In this document: positions 8,498-18,533 of the stretch, piece after piece
How the letters are laid out: each line of letters begins with the position of its first letter
Position numbering within the stretch: position 1 is the first letter of the stretch
DNA from: an uncultured Cohaesibacter sp.
GTDB lineage: Bacteria; Pseudomonadota; Alphaproteobacteria; Rhizobiales; Cohaesibacteraceae
Direction: 5' to 3'
NCBI RefSeq assembly: GCF_963682185.1
Contig: NZ_OY821667.1
Location: 4,415,501-4,479,500, forward strand
DNA length: 64,000 bases
The notes under the pieces: generated by a model
Databases searched by the model: none
Told to the model about the DNA's origin: nothing
What the model saw: the letters and a program-made list of their open reading frames with translations, nothing else
Made by a program: the position numbers and the translations under genes

Positions 8498-9355
8498 ATG
8501 ACTGCTACTGTGCAAAGCAGTAGATGGCACTTCCGCGAGCCGGGTGTGATCCCGGGCTTCGGGCTGACATTTGGCTTCGCGGTCTGCTATCTCTCATTGG
8601 TCATTCTGATCCCGCTGTCGGGACTGGTTTGGCACTCGTCCAACCTTGGTTGGGACGCCTTCTGGGCTTTGGCGAGCGATCCGCGCACGCTCGCTGCTCT
8701 TAAAATCAGCTTCGGCAGTGCCGTACTGGCTGCCCTGATCAATACGGTCTTCGGCCTTGTCGTGGCTTGGGTCCTCGTGCGCTACCGCTTTCCGGGACGA
8801 CGCATTGTCGATGCTGTGGTTGATCTGCCCTTTGCGCTGCCCACAGCTGTCGCCGGGATTGCTCTTGCAACGCTCTATGCACCCAACGGCATGATCGGCG
8901 CATGGCTGGCGGATTTTGGCTTCAAGGTTGCCTTCACCCCCGCAGGGATCGTGGTCGCGCTCGTCTTCATTGGTCTGCCTTTCATCGTCCGCACCGTCCA
9001 GCCTGTGCTGGAAGAGGTCGACCGGGAGATAGAAGAAGCGGCTGCGACCTTGGGCGCATCACGCCTTGATATTGTGAGGCGCGTACTCCTGCCCGGATTG
9101 CTTCCGGCGATCCTGACGGGTTTTGCCATGGCCATGGCACGCGGCATTGGCGAATATGGCTCGGTCATCTTCATTGCAGGCAACATACCTTATGTCTCTG
9201 AAATAGCGCCTCTTCTGATCGTTATTCGGTTGGAGGAGTTCAACTATGCCGCAGCAACCGCTGTCGGCGTGGTGATGCTATCCATTTCATTCCTCATGCT
9301 TTTGATCATCAATCTGATCCAGGCATGGAGCAGGGGGAGGTTCGGCCATGGCTGA
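8498..9355 (+). CDS. cysT: Sulfate ABC importer permease CysT (CysU)
   Basis: This 285-residue inner-membrane protein has about six helices. The coupling-loop motif near residue 190 reads [20 protein letters not shown], the EAA loop of Cys[16 protein letters not shown] is strongly conserved in sulfate permeases. ATG 8498 is one base after the Sbp stop codon; the longer open frame overlaps the sbp gene and is not used. It forms the channel with CysW, encoded by the overlapping next gene. A thiosulfate role is possible in the same system. Confidence 0.94.
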   Translation: MTATVQSSRWHFREPGVIPGFGLTFGFAVCYLSLVILIPLSGLVWHSSNLGWDAFWALASDPRTLAALKISFGSAVLAALINTVFGLVVAWVLVRYRFPGRRIVDAVVDLPFALPTAVAGIALATLYAPNGMIGAWLADFGFKVAFTPAGIVVALVFIGLPFIVRTVQPVLEEVDREIEEAAATLGASRLDIVRRVLLPGLLPAILTGFAMAMARGIGEYGSVIFIAGNIPYVSEIAPLLIVIRLEEFNYAAATAVGVVMLSISFLMLLIINLIQAWSRGRFGHG

Positions 9356-10184
9356 TCAAACCATTTCCATCCAGTCAGCGACAGCCGAAACGCCATTGGT
9401 CAGACTGGTGCTCATGGCCATTGCCTTCCTCTTTCTGGCACTGTTTCTGTTCCTGCCACTGGTTGTTGTGGTCTCAGAAGCGTTCCGCAATGGCGTAGGG
9501 GCTTGGTTTCAGGCCATTCTCGACCCCGATGCATTGGCCGCCATTCGGTTGACGTTGCTGGTTGCTGCGATTTCTGTTCCGCTAAACATGGTCTTCGGTG
9601 TCGCAGCCGCATGGGCCATCGCCAAGTTCGAGTTTCGCGGCAAGGCCTTTCTCATCACGCTCATCGACTTGCCCTTCTCTGTTTCTCCGGTCATCTCCGG
9701 GCTGGTTTATGTGCTTCTGTTCGGCTCGGGCAGCGTGCTCGGGCCATGGTTGAAGGGCTGGGGGATCGAAATACTCTTTGCGGTGCCGGGCATCACTCTG
9801 GCCACGATTTTTGTGACCTTTCCCTTTGTCGCGCGGGAGTTGATCCCGCTGATGCAGGATCAGGGATCGGCCGACGAGGAAGCCGCGCTCAGCCTTGGGG
9901 CAAGTGGTTGGCAGACCTTCCTGCATGTCACTCTGCCTAACATCCGTTGGGGGCTTCTTTATGGCGTGCTGCTCTGTAACGCCCGCGCCATGGGAGAATT
10001 CGGGGCAGTCTCCGTCGTGTCTGGCCACATTCGAGGCCTCACGGACACCATGCCGCTGCATATCGAGATTCTCTACAACGAATATAACTTTGCCGCCGCC
10101 TTTGCCGTAGCCTCGCTGCTGGTGGGGCTGGCCCTTGTCACCCTTGTTCTCAAAACTGCAATCGAGCGTCGCTATGCCGATTGA
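9348..10184 (+). CDS. cysW: Sulfate ABC importer permease CysW
   Basis: This 278-residue permease is the partner of CysT. Landmarks are [20 protein letters not shown], the EAA-type loop [20 protein letters not shown] and [20 protein letters not shown], all diagnostic of CysW. It overlaps cysT by eight bases. The C-terminal [20 protein letters not shown] is also typical. With CysT it builds the sulfate channel driven by CysA. Confidence 0.95.
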   Translation: MADQTISIQSATAETPLVRLVLMAIAFLFLALFLFLPLVVVVSEAFRNGVGAWFQAILDPDALAAIRLTLLVAAISVPLNMVFGVAAAWAIAKFEFRGKAFLITLIDLPFSVSPVISGLVYVLLFGSGSVLGPWLKGWGIEILFAVPGITLATIFVTFPFVARELIPLMQDQGSADEEAALSLGASGWQTFLHVTLPNIRWGLLYGVLLCNARAMGEFGAVSVVSGHIRGLTDTMPLHIEILYNEYNFAAAFAVASLLVGLALVTLVLKTAIERRYAD

Positions 10185-10224
10185 TCACCAAGTGCCTCTA
10201 GGCAATTTCAATGGGAGGTCTGTC

Positions 10225-11364
10225 ATGGATCTTGGCATTCAAAATGTAAGTAAGGCGTTTGGCGCCACCGCTGCTCTCAGGGACATTTCCCTCGCGATTC
10301 ATGCCGGGGAACTGATCGCTTTGCTCGGTCCTTCAGGATCAGGAAAAACAACGCTCCTGCGCCTGATTGCCGGGCTGGAATCGCCCACCGCCGGTCAGGT
10401 TTTCTTCGGCGACGAAGAGGCCTCCGGCAAGCCAATCCAGCAGCGGCAGGTCGGCTTTGTCTTCCAGCATTATGCCCTTTTCAGGCATATGACGGTGTTG
10501 GAGAATGTGAGCTTCGGACTATCGGTCAGGCCACGCGAAAGCAGACCACCCAAACGGGAGATCGAGATGCGCGCCATGGATCTCATCAATATGGTTCAGC
10601 TTACCGGCCTTGAGCGGCGCTATCCTGCCCAGCTTTCCGGCGGGCAACGCCAGCGTGTGGCTTTGGCACGAGCCATGGCGATTGAACCCAAGGTTTTGCT
10701 TCTGGATGAACCCTTTGGCGCGCTAGACGCTCAGGTGCGCAAGGATCTACGCCACTGGCTGCGCGAAATCCATGATCGCACAGGGCACACCACCGTGTTC
10801 GTCACCCACGATCAGGAAGAGGCTCTGGAACTGGCCGATAGGGTCGTCGTCATGAATGAGGGGCAGATCGAGCAGGTTGGCTCTCCTGACGAGGTATATG
10901 ATCATCCCGCTGCACCATTTGTGCATCGCTTTATCGGGGAGGCATCCGAACTGCCCGTGCATCTGGGGCAGGGCCAGATCTGGCTCGGAGAGCAGCCCAC
11001 AGGTCTTGCCAGTGATCAGATCGGGGCTGCGCTTCTCTTTTTCCGCCCGCATCAGATTGAACTCGTCGATGACGGGAGCCCATGCCTTGTTGGCAAAATC
11101 ATTGCGAGCCGCCGCATGGCAGGCACACGCAGGCTGGATCTGCTCGTCGGATCAGGTGGTCATCATGTGGAGGTGGATGTGCCAATAGAACATCCCGCCG
11201 GACAACAGGACATGCTTACATTCCGTCCCAAAGTCTGGACGCTCTTCCCCGAGAATGAGGACGAGGCAGGGGCGAGGAAAAAGGAGGCCCGCGAGGCTCG
11301 GGTGGTCTATCCGCGCAACCGGTCCGCAGGACCACTGCGACAGTATGAACCATCCTGTTCCTAG
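10225..11364 (+). CDS. cysA: Sulfate ABC importer ATP-binding protein CysA
   Basis: This 379-residue protein has an ABC domain with Walker [10 protein letters not shown] near residues 35-43, signature [16 protein letters not shown], and Walker [23 protein letters not shown]-terminal regulatory TOBE-like domain of about 130 residues follows. Start ATG 10225 has GGGAGG upstream; the earlier frame overlaps cysW. The last 30 residues are a basic and acidic tail ([13 protein letters not shown] near the end) not usual in CysA. The order and spacing complete a standard sulfate/thiosulfate importer. Confidence 0.94.
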   Translation: MDLGIQNVSKAFGATAALRDISLAIHAGELIALLGPSGSGKTTLLRLIAGLESPTAGQVFFGDEEASGKPIQQRQVGFVFQHYALFRHMTVLENVSFGLSVRPRESRPPKREIEMRAMDLINMVQLTGLERRYPAQLSGGQRQRVALARAMAIEPKVLLLDEPFGALDAQVRKDLRHWLREIHDRTGHTTVFVTHDQEEALELADRVVVMNEGQIEQVGSPDEVYDHPAAPFVHRFIGEASELPVHLGQGQIWLGEQPTGLASDQIGAALLFFRPHQIELVDDGSPCLVGKIIASRRMAGTRRLDLLVGSGGHHVEVDVPIEHPAGQQDMLTFRPKVWTLFPENEDEAGARKKEAREARVVYPRNRSAGPLRQYEPSCS

Positions 11365-11396
11365 TGCTCGCAAGATCTTGTCTTATCGACTATGCT

Positions 11397-11415
11397 TGAT
11401 GGGCATTGCCCATCA
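11397..11415. repeat. Short perfect palindrome upstream of the SLC13 permease
   Basis: TGATGGGCA, one base, TGCCCATCA: a 19-base perfect dyad lying 32 bases after the cysA stop. It overlaps the earliest possible (TTG) start of the next gene, which argues for the GTG start at 11445. The role is unknown; it could be an operator for separate expression of the permease. Confidence 0.3.
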
Positions 11416-11444
11416 GGCAAATCACTTGTGAAAGTAGCAAGCTG

Positions 11445-13211
11445 GTGACGATAGATCAGATCCTTATCCTCGGGCTCCTTGTCTCGATGCTCGTGGTTTT
11501 CGCGCGTGACTGGTTCAGGGTTGAAGTTGTCGCTCTGGTCGGTTTGGCGATTGGAATAGTGCTGCATCTGGTGCCCTTTGATCGGGCCTTTTCCGGTCTG
11601 GCCAATCCAGCCGTTATAACGGTGCTGGAAATCCTGCTCATCGTGGAAGTGCTAAAGACCAGCCACTTGCTGGACGGTGTGGCGGCATTCCTGAGCGAGA
11701 GGTTGAAGCGACCGCATACCATCATGCTGGTGCTGTGCGGGGTGGGCGCCCTGCTTTCAACTGTCATGAACAATATTGGCGCTTTTTCTCTGATGTTGCC
11801 CATGGTCTTTGTGCTGAGCCAACGCCATCATATTCCCCAACGGCTCCTGATGATGCCCTTGTCTTTTGCCACCCTGATGGGGGGCATGTGCACAGTGGTC
11901 GGTACGCCGCCCAATCTGGTTGTCAGCGAAGCTCTGCTAAATAGCCAGACCGATCAGACCGGGACATTTCGCTTTCTTGACTTTCTGCCAACTGGGGTGG
12001 CTATCACCATAGTGGGGCTGGGTCTGCTTGTCTGGTGGGCACCGCGCATTCTTAAAAGCGATAGGCAAGAAGACGAGGGCGAGGAGCCAATTGGACACCG
12101 CATGGTAACGGAAGTCTTTTGCCCTATCGCCGGTAAAGAGAGCTGGACGGTAGAAACCGTCGAAGCCATGATCGAGGGGCAGATAGACAGCGTCTTACGG
12201 GAAGAGCGCAGGCTCTTTCCTCTTCGGGCCGAAACGGGGCTCAAACCAGATGACCGTCTGTTGGTCGAAGCGGACGAGGGTTTGCTGAAAGAGGCCTTTG
12301 CTACAGGAAGCTTGACACCAGCGCGTTCATCGTTGGCTCGCTCCACAACAGGAGGGGCCGATCAGGTGCAAGCGCAGGCGGCAATCATGCCTTTCAGCAT
12401 TCTGCAAGGATCGGCTATTGCCAATATTGGTGAATTTTCGGAGCAGGCGATCCGCGTCATCGGGGTTGCGACCCAGTCACCACGGGTCGAGGGCTCGCTA
12501 GATGAATTCAGGCTGTCGGTGGGTGATATTCTGCATCTTGAAGGGCAGGCAGAGGCTGTGCAAGACGCGATCACCAACACGGGTCTCGTTTCGGTTGTCT
12601 CCAGCGGGGGACTCTTTTCCGCAAGAAAACACACCCTTTGGACATCGGTCATCTTCCTTTGTGGGTTGTTGGCTGCCGCCTTCGCCGATGTACCGCCTGA
12701 AATCGCATATGGTATGGTGCTGGTCTGCTATCTGGTTGGCGGTATGCTCGATATGCGGGAAGCGCTCAAGCGGCTGAATTGGCCTATCATTTTGCTGCTG
12801 ATGGCCATGCTGCCCTTGGGGGAGGCCGTTGCGACGACGGGCGCGGCAGAAACCATTGCCAAGACCATTATCGCGTGTCTGCCGGTGGCCAATGCTGCGC
12901 TGATCACAGTCATCATGATGGCGCTGGCGGTCTGTATCACGCCCTTTGTAAACAATGCGACCACGGCGGTGGTGCTTGTGCCCATAGCCATTGAACTTGC
13001 CCATTCAGCAGACCTGCCGCCGGCGCTTTTGCTGATGGCAGTCGCAATTGGGGCCTCTTGTGATTTCCTCACGCCCTTCGGACATCACAACAATCTGCTG
13101 GCCTATGCGCTTGGCCCCTATCGTTTCAGGGAATTTTTCCTCGTCGGATGGCCCGTGACGCTGACAACGATTGGCGTTGGCTCTGCTGTCTGTCTCGCCG
13201 TCTGGAGTTGA
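11445..13211 (+). CDS. SLC13-family anion permease with two TrkA_C (RCK-C) domains, probable sulfate permease
   Basis: About 588 residues from GTG 11445. N-terminal helices span residues 3-200, with SLC13/ArsB-type landmarks TVMNNIGAFSLMLPMVFVLS and GTPPNLVVSEALL. Two cytoplasmic TrkA_C domains follow at about residues 220-300 and 320-400; both end in typical segments such as GLKPDDRLLVEADEG and LSVGDILHLEGQAE. The C-terminal half of the transporter contains NNATTAVVLVPIAIELA. Proteins of this architecture include Na+-coupled sulfate transporters, and its place after cysA supports that. No good ribosome binding site stands out, so GTG 11445 over TTG 11406 is a judgement. Substrate inferred. 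Confidence 0.85.
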   Translation: MTIDQILILGLLVSMLVVFARDWFRVEVVALVGLAIGIVLHLVPFDRAFSGLANPAVITVLEILLIVEVLKTSHLLDGVAAFLSERLKRPHTIMLVLCGVGALLSTVMNNIGAFSLMLPMVFVLSQRHHIPQRLLMMPLSFATLMGGMCTVVGTPPNLVVSEALLNSQTDQTGTFRFLDFLPTGVAITIVGLGLLVWWAPRILKSDRQEDEGEEPIGHRMVTEVFCPIAGKESWTVETVEAMIEGQIDSVLREERRLFPLRAETGLKPDDRLLVEADEGLLKEAFATGSLTPARSSLARSTTGGADQVQAQAAIMPFSILQGSAIANIGEFSEQAIRVIGVATQSPRVEGSLDEFRLSVGDILHLEGQAEAVQDAITNTGLVSVVSSGGLFSARKHTLWTSVIFLCGLLAAAFADVPPEIAYGMVLVCYLVGGMLDMREALKRLNWPIILLLMAMLPLGEAVATTGAAETIAKTIIACLPVANAALITVIMMALAVCITPFVNNATTAVVLVPIAIELAHSADLPPALLLMAVAIGASCDFLTPFGHHNNLLAYALGPYRFREFFLVGWPVTLTTIGVGSAVCLAVWS

Positions 13212-13257
13212 TGTAATAGGCGAGCCCAGTCGCTAAAATGTCCCTGCCTTCGGGCAA

Positions 13258-13304
13258 AGAAAAAAGACCGGCAGAGCATTTTCTAATACATGCCGTGCCG
13301 GTCT
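13258..13304 (-). terminator. Intrinsic terminator downstream of transketolase
   Basis: On the minus strand AGACCGGCA (13304-13296) pairs with TGCCGGTCT (13273-13265) across a 22-base loop and is followed by a run of T before CTTTGC. It lies 46 bases after the tkt stop and may also stop transcripts from the converging SLC13 gene, which ends at 13211. Confidence 0.75.
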
Positions 13305-13349
13305 CAACTTTGTGGTGCCAACCCGCCTATAAGGGGGCTAACTCATGCC

Positions 13350-15353
13350 TTACAGGGCGCCCTCAACCGCCTTGACGACGGCATCGGCTGTAAAGCCGAA
13401 ATGAGCGATGACGTCATCGGCTGGGCCGGAGGCGCCGAAGCTGTTCATGCCCATGATGATGCCATTGCGCCCAACGAAGCGTTCCCAGCCGATGGTCGAG
13501 GCTGCTTCGATAGCCAATTGCACGCTCTCTTCAGAACCAAGGACAGATTGCTTATAGGCCTTATCCTGCTTTTCAAACTGCGCCCAGTTGGGCAGGGAAA
13601 CCACGGCCGTAGGAATGCCTTTTGCTTCGAGCTGCTTTTGGGCATCGACCGCGATATGGAGTTCTGAGCCCGTGGCATAAAGGGTTGCCTTGCGCTCTGC
13701 TGAAGCTTCCTTGAGCACATAGCCGCCGCGAGCGGAAAGATTTTCTTCGGCACTGGTGCGAACGACAGGCAGCGGGTTGCGCGACAGGCACATGACCGAC
13801 GGGGTGTGTTGTGCCTTAAGAGCCAGTTCCCAGCATTCCATGGCCTCGACCATGTCACCGGGGCGGAACACATTCAGATTGGGCATCGCGCGCAATCCGG
13901 GCAGATGTTCTACTGGCTGATGGGTCGGGCCGTCTTCACCAACCGTGATGCAATCATGGGTCATGACATAGATGACACGCTGTTCCATCATGGCAGAAAG
14001 GCGCACGGCGGGACGGGCATAATCGATGAAGCAAAGGAAGGTGCCGCCAAATGGAATGAGGCCGCCATGCACCGCCATACCATTCATCATGGCCGCCATG
14101 GCGTGTTCGCGGATGCCGAAGGGAACATACCGACCGCCCCAGTCGCCAGCGGCGATCGGGTGGGCCTTCTCAGCCCAAGTAAGAGTGGACCCTGCCAGAT
14201 CGGCCGAACCGCCAACCAGTTCAGGCATCATGTCGAACAGAGCGTTCAGCACTTTGCCAGAAGCCATACGGGTTGCAATGGGCTTTTCTTCAAGAGCATT
14301 CTTGCGCAGGTCTGCCAGTTTGGCGAGGGCCTCCGCAGGTAGGTCTCCGGACATGCGCCGCTTGAATTCAGAGCGAGCGCTCTCTGGAGCAGCATCAAGG
14401 CGACCCTGCCAGGACTGATGATCTTGCTTGCCACGCGCGCCAGCGGTCCGCCAGTCATCCAGCACGGTCTGCGGGATTTCAAATGCGGCATAGGGCCATG
14501 TCAGCAGATTTTGCATGGCCTTGCGGTCTTCTGCCCCGATGGCACCGAAGTGGGCGGCAGGTTTACCCTGTTTGGCAATAGAGCCGCGACCGATGACCGT
14601 GCGACAGGCGATCATGGATGGGCGCGGGTCTGACTTGGCGTCCAGAATGGCCTGCTCGATGGCGTCCGTGTCATGGCCATCGATTGACTGCACATGCCAG
14701 CCAGCTGCCGTGAAGCGTGCGATCTGGTCTTCCGATGTTGCGTGCGTGGTCTGGCCATCAATGGTCACCTTGTTGTCGTCAAACAGCATGACCAGCTTGC
14801 CCAGCCCCATATGGGCGGCAAAGGTGATAGCCTCCTGAGCGATGCCCTCCATCAGGCAGCCATCGCCAGCCATGACGTAGGTATAGTGATCAACGATCGT
14901 ATCGCCATAGTCGGCGTTAAGCGTGCGTTCGGCAAGAGCCATGCCAACCGCGTTGGCTACGCCTTGTCCAAGTGGACCTGTGGTGACCTCGATGCCGCGC
15001 AGCTGCTCATATTCGGGATGCCCTGCGGTTTTGGCGCCGAGTTTGCGGAAATCCTTGATGTCGTCAAGGGTAATGTCTGGGGAACCGGTGAGCCACAAAA
15101 GGGCATACATGAGCATGGACCCATGCCCAGCTGAAAGTACAAAGCGGTCACGATCGGGCCATTCCGGGTCGGCTGCATCATATTTCAGGATGCGGTCGAA
15201 CAGAACGGCGGCTACATCTGCCATTCCCATTGGCATGCCGGGATGGCCGGACTGGGCAACTTCCACGGCGTCGACGGTCAGAAAGCGCAGGGCGCTGGCC
15301 ATGTCATGCAGACGCTTGTCGGTCGGCTCAATGGGGGTGATGAGGGTAGTCAT
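13350..15353 (-). CDS. tkt: Transketolase
   Basis: This 667-residue protein matches bacterial transketolases over the full length. The thiamine-diphosphate site reads GDGCLMEGIAQEAITFAAHM near residues 157-176, followed by DNKVTIDGQT. Further conserved stretches are SAGHGSMLMYALLWLTG and, in the pyrimidine-binding domain, RYVPFGIREHAMAAMMNGMA. It moves two-carbon ketol units in the pentose phosphate pathway. It is the last gene in a minus-strand stretch after the TRAP genes, 135 bases from dctM, and ends before a clear terminator. Its role could include handling ribose-5-phosphate from the nucleoside cluster, but the enzyme is a housekeeping one. Confidence 0.97.
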   Translation of the reverse strand: MTTLITPIEPTDKRLHDMASALRFLTVDAVEVAQSGHPGMPMGMADVAAVLFDRILKYDAADPEWPDRDRFVLSAGHGSMLMYALLWLTGSPDITLDDIKDFRKLGAKTAGHPEYEQLRGIEVTTGPLGQGVANAVGMALAERTLNADYGDTIVDHYTYVMAGDGCLMEGIAQEAITFAAHMGLGKLVMLFDDNKVTIDGQTTHATSEDQIARFTAAGWHVQSIDGHDTDAIEQAILDAKSDPRPSMIACRTVIGRGSIAKQGKPAAHFGAIGAEDRKAMQNLLTWPYAAFEIPQTVLDDWRTAGARGKQDHQSWQGRLDAAPESARSEFKRRMSGDLPAEALAKLADLRKNALEEKPIATRMASGKVLNALFDMMPELVGGSADLAGSTLTWAEKAHPIAAGDWGGRYVPFGIREHAMAAMMNGMAVHGGLIPFGGTFLCFIDYARPAVRLSAMMEQRVIYVMTHDCITVGEDGPTHQPVEHLPGLRAMPNLNVFRPGDMVEAMECWELALKAQHTPSVMCLSRNPLPVVRTSAEENLSARGGYVLKEASAERKATLYATGSELHIAVDAQKQLEAKGIPTAVVSLPNWAQFEKQDKAYKQSVLGSEESVQLAIEAASTIGWERFVGRNGIIMGMNSFGASGPADDVIAHFGFTADAVVKAVEGAL

Positions 15354-15439
15354 GTCTTACTCCATGATAATAAAGGCAGAGTTCAAGCCTGCCTGCAAAT
15401 GATGGCGTTGCAGACATGCAAGAGAGTCACTGGTTGGGT

Positions 15440-15471
15440 GCCGCCTCTGACCAGCGAGGGCCAGAGGCAGC
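15440..15471 (-). terminator. Stem-loop between dctM and transketolase
   Basis: On the minus strand GCTGCCTCTG pairs with CAGAGGCGGC (one G-T wobble) across a 12-base loop, just after the dctM stop. No T tract follows, so it may only protect the 3' end of the TRAP message or attenuate read-through into tkt. Confidence 0.35.
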
Positions 15472-15488
15472 GGGCTTGGGGAATTGAC

Positions 15489-16784
15489 TTACATAAGGCC
15501 AGCGAGACGTGGCAGATACAGGACCAGATCGGGGAACAAGCTGATTAGGGCGAGAACGCCGATGGAGATGAGCAGGAAGGGCAGGATCTCGCGGGATATT
15601 GCCCCTATTCGGGTCTCGTTGGATGTAATGGCGGCGCCTGCAAACAGGCATAAGCCATAGGGAGGCGTCATCAGGCCGATCATCAGATTGAACACCATAA
15701 TGACACCGAAATGGATCGGATTGATGCCCACGGCGGTGGCGATTGGCGTGAGGATTGGGCCGAGAATGAGGATGGCAGGAGCAGCGTCCATGAACATGCC
15801 CCACATGAGCAGGAAGATGTTGATGATCAACAGAACCATCAGCGGGTCAACCGCATTCATGCGGATCCAGTCGGCAGCGATCTGCGGCAGATGGGCGACA
15901 GCCAGAATCCAACCGAAGATGCCTGCCGTGCCGATGAGGAAGAAGATCGCAGCTGAATCCCGCGCCACCTTGGCACCAATGATCAGCAACTCTTTCGGGC
16001 CGACATTGCGGTAAAGGAAGAAACCAAGCAGCAATGCATAGCCCACCGCGACAGAGGCTGCCTCTGTAGGCGTAAAGATACCCGAGAGAATGCCACCCAT
16101 CAGAATGACTGGCATCAAAAGGGCCGGAACCGAGGATTTGCAGATCTTGATGACTTCCTCGAGCATGTATTTGCCATGCGAAGAACGATAGCCGCGCCGA
16201 CTGGCGATGAGCCAGACAACCAGCATCTGCGCCAGGCCAAGCAAAACGCCGGGCAGGGCCCCGCCAACCAGAAGAGCCCCGGTGGAAACCTGTGCCACTG
16301 AGGCAAAAATCACCATGGGGATGGAAGGAGGAATGATGGGGCCCTGTACGGAGGAGGCCACGGTAACCGCAGCGGAGAAACCTTCTGAATAGCCATTTTT
16401 CTTCATGGCGGGAATGAGAACCGAGCCCAGTCCGGCAACATCTGCCAGAGCCGAACCGGAGCAGCCGCCAAATAGCATGGATGCAACCACATTGACCTGT
16501 GCAAGCCCGCCCCGCATGCGCCCGACAAGCAGGTTGGCAAGCGACACGATGTTATCGGTGATGCGGCAGGCGGACATGACATGCCCTGCCATGACAAACA
16601 GCGGCACTGCCAGCAGTACGAAACTGTCAATCGAGGTGAAAAACTGGTGAATGACCGTCCGCATGGACTGTTCGGATACCATGAAATAAACCAGCGAAGC
16701 GATGCCGGTTGTAAAGCTCAGAGGCACGCCCAGAATGGCGAGCAGGCCAAAAACCACCAACATAAGAGAAAAGGCGAAGGTCAT
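15489..16784 (-). CDS. dctM: TRAP transporter large permease (DctM)
   Basis: This 431-residue membrane protein has about twelve helices and is the standard DctM length. Conserved stretches are FVMAGHVMSACRITDNIVSL, SMLFGGCSGSALADVAGLGS and VQGPIIPPSIPMVIFASVAQ, all typical of DctM. It is the Na+-coupled channel subunit that takes substrate from the periplasmic binding protein. Its start overlaps the dctQ stop by four bases. The substrate is unknown, but shared RpiR-type boxes suggest a link to the neighbouring iol genes. Confidence 0.95.
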   Translation of the reverse strand: MTFAFSLMLVVFGLLAILGVPLSFTTGIASLVYFMVSEQSMRTVIHQFFTSIDSFVLLAVPLFVMAGHVMSACRITDNIVSLANLLVGRMRGGLAQVNVVASMLFGGCSGSALADVAGLGSVLIPAMKKNGYSEGFSAAVTVASSVQGPIIPPSIPMVIFASVAQVSTGALLVGGALPGVLLGLAQMLVVWLIASRRGYRSSHGKYMLEEVIKICKSSVPALLMPVILMGGILSGIFTPTEAASVAVGYALLLGFFLYRNVGPKELLIIGAKVARDSAAIFFLIGTAGIFGWILAVAHLPQIAADWIRMNAVDPLMVLLIINIFLLMWGMFMDAAPAILILGPILTPIATAVGINPIHFGVIMVFNLMIGLMTPPYGLCLFAGAAITSNETRIGAISREILPFLLISIGVLALISLFPDLVLYLPRLAGLM

Positions 16785-17341
16785 TTTTGTGTCTCCGAAA
16801 TGGGATCATCGTCATAATCGAGAAATTCCGGTTCAAGAATCCAGCTTCTGTGAAAGAAGAGGATATTGATCGAATCCAGGATCAGGTAGAGAAGAACGAA
16901 GCAGGCGCCGAAGGGAATGGCGAGAAATGGCCAGAAGAAGGATATCTGAAGACCCGGGGTCATCATCCATTCATTGGCAACGGCATATCCCCAGCCGACA
17001 TAGACCAGATAGACAAAGAAGACTGCTACGGGGAGGCGCAAAACAAAGTCATACCACATGGCTTGTTTGCGCGGGATCATGGAGATGACAATCATCAGGC
17101 GCGGATGGGCATAATGCCTATAGGCTGTTGCGGCGCCGACGCTGGTCACATAGATCATTAGATATTTGGCAGCCTCTTCGGCCCAGTAAAGTGGCATGGC
17201 GAGAAAATACCGCATGCACACCTGTAGCAACAATACGAAGAAAATACCGAAAACCAATAGTGCAAGAAATGCATTGAGAACCATATTGATGGCATCCAAT
17301 GTCTTCTCGATTTTATTTGGGGGCGTTTTGAGGTTTTGCAT
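16781..17341 (-). CDS. dctQ: TRAP transporter small permease (DctQ)
   Basis: This 186-residue protein has four membrane helices, near residues 18-40, 50-70, 90-112 and 132-155. The family pattern RYFLAMPLYWAEEAAKYLMI marks the second helix. It is the small integral membrane subunit that pairs with DctM. The short acidic C-terminal tail (DYDDDPISET) is unremarkable. It lies between dctP and dctM on one minus-strand transcript, with a stem-loop before it. Confidence 0.93.
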   Translation of the reverse strand: MQNLKTPPNKIEKTLDAINMVLNAFLALLVFGIFFVLLLQVCMRYFLAMPLYWAEEAAKYLMIYVTSVGAATAYRHYAHPRLMIVISMIPRKQAMWYDFVLRLPVAVFFVYLVYVGWGYAVANEWMMTPGLQISFFWPFLAIPFGACFVLLYLILDSINILFFHRSWILEPEFLDYDDDPISETQK

Positions 17342-17366
17342 TTCCAGTCCTCGGACCGTAGGAAAA

Positions 17367-17396
17367 AGCAGACGGGAAGCCGATTGCTGCTCCCCG
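17367..17396 (-). terminator. Leaky terminator or processing stem-loop between dctP and dctQ
   Basis: On the minus strand CGGGGAGC pairs with GCTTCCCG (one G-U wobble) across an 8-base loop and is followed by TCTGCTTTTTCC. It would favour high expression of the binding protein over the membrane subunits. Confidence 0.45.
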
Positions 17397-17411
17397 CCTC
17401 GGGTTCACAAA

Positions 17412-18458
17412 TCAGTAAACCAGATTCTGATAGTTATCTTGGATGCGTGCGATTTCATCCTGAACCATCTTCAGGACTTCAGCGCCGCCGTCGACATTCT
17501 TTTCAAACCATGCAAAGGCTGCTGGCTGGAATGCCTTTTTGAAATCAGCGATTTCTGCTGCAGTTGGCTGATAGATTTCTACGCCTTGATCCTGCAGCCA
17601 TTTGCCATCGATGATGTCCTTGAGCGGAGCAAGGGCCTCGGCACCAGCCTGAGCTTCGTTGCCAGCCTTCATGATGGCAACCTGAATGTCTTTTGGCAGG
17701 CTGTTGAACCATTCAACATTGTAGGTAACAGCACCGACAAGATGAACATGCTTGTCCAGAGTGATATATTTCTGCACTTCGTGGAAGTTCATCGCACGGA
17801 TGGTTGCCAGCGGGTTTTCCTGCCCATCAACAACACCGGTCTGCAGGGACGTATAAACTTCAAGCCAAGGCACTGGTGTTGCCTGTGCGCCAGCCGCGTT
17901 GAACATTTCGATGTGAGGGCGAACCTGCATGGTGCGCAGTTTGACACCCTTGAGATCTGCTACAGTGTGAATTGGCTTTTTAGCCGTTGAAATCTGGCGA
18001 TAAGCCTGAGGGCTGAAGAACAAGATACCAACGCCGGTTTTTTCTTCCATTTCCGTCAGGATCTTTTTCATTACAGGGTTTTCGCGGGTATAAAGCTTCT
18101 GCGCTACGGCCATGTCAGGCATGACATAGGGCAAGTCTGTAAATGTGATTTTGGGGAACAGATTGGACATCACGCCCATGGCCAGTTCGCTACCCTGCAA
18201 CTCGCCCGATTTGACCTGCTGCAGGCCGGAGAGTTGGTCGCCCAGCTGCCCGTCCGGGAAGACCTGAACATCGACACGGCCGTCTGTATAGAGTTCGACT
18301 TTCTGTTCGAAAATCGCCAGAGATGCAGATGCCGGAAGAGCCATTGGATCGGCTGGAGTGCCGCTGGCAATCTTCATGACATAGTCAGCAGCAAAAGCTG
18401 CGTTGGCACTGATGGCGAGCGCCATAGCAGTGCATGTTACCAAAGCCTTGAATTTCAT
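17412..18458 (-). CDS. dctP: TRAP transporter periplasmic solute-binding protein (DctP)
   Basis: This 348-residue DctP-family protein has a signal peptide of about 23 residues, MKFKALVTCTAMALAISANA followed by AFA and the mature ADYVMKI. Family features include QVFPDGQLGDQLSGLQQVKS and VKLRTMQVRPHIEMFNAAGA, the latter carrying the conserved arginine that fixes a carboxylate in most DctP proteins. The ATG at 18458 is preferred because GGGAGG precedes it; the longer frame adds no signal-like sequence. The upstream region carries an RpiR-type box. The substrate may be an organic acid or, less often, a sugar-related compound. Confidence 0.93.
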   Translation of the reverse strand: MKFKALVTCTAMALAISANAAFAADYVMKIASGTPADPMALPASASLAIFEQKVELYTDGRVDVQVFPDGQLGDQLSGLQQVKSGELQGSELAMGVMSNLFPKITFTDLPYVMPDMAVAQKLYTRENPVMKKILTEMEEKTGVGILFFSPQAYRQISTAKKPIHTVADLKGVKLRTMQVRPHIEMFNAAGAQATPVPWLEVYTSLQTGVVDGQENPLATIRAMNFHEVQKYITLDKHVHLVGAVTYNVEWFNSLPKDIQVAIMKAGNEAQAGAEALAPLKDIIDGKWLQDQGVEIYQPTAAEIADFKKAFQPAAFAWFEKNVDGGAEVLKMVQDEIARIQDNYQNLVY

Positions 18459-18533
18459 ATAAACCTCCCTGTGCCTAACCCTCCCGTCAGGCACGATTGC
18501 ATCAAAAGGATGCATTCTAAGACGAGAGAAAAT

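Noticed and set aside
11397-11415. Palindrome after cysA as an intrinsic terminator
   Set aside because: Only one base separates the arms and no T run follows, so it cannot form a normal terminator hairpin.
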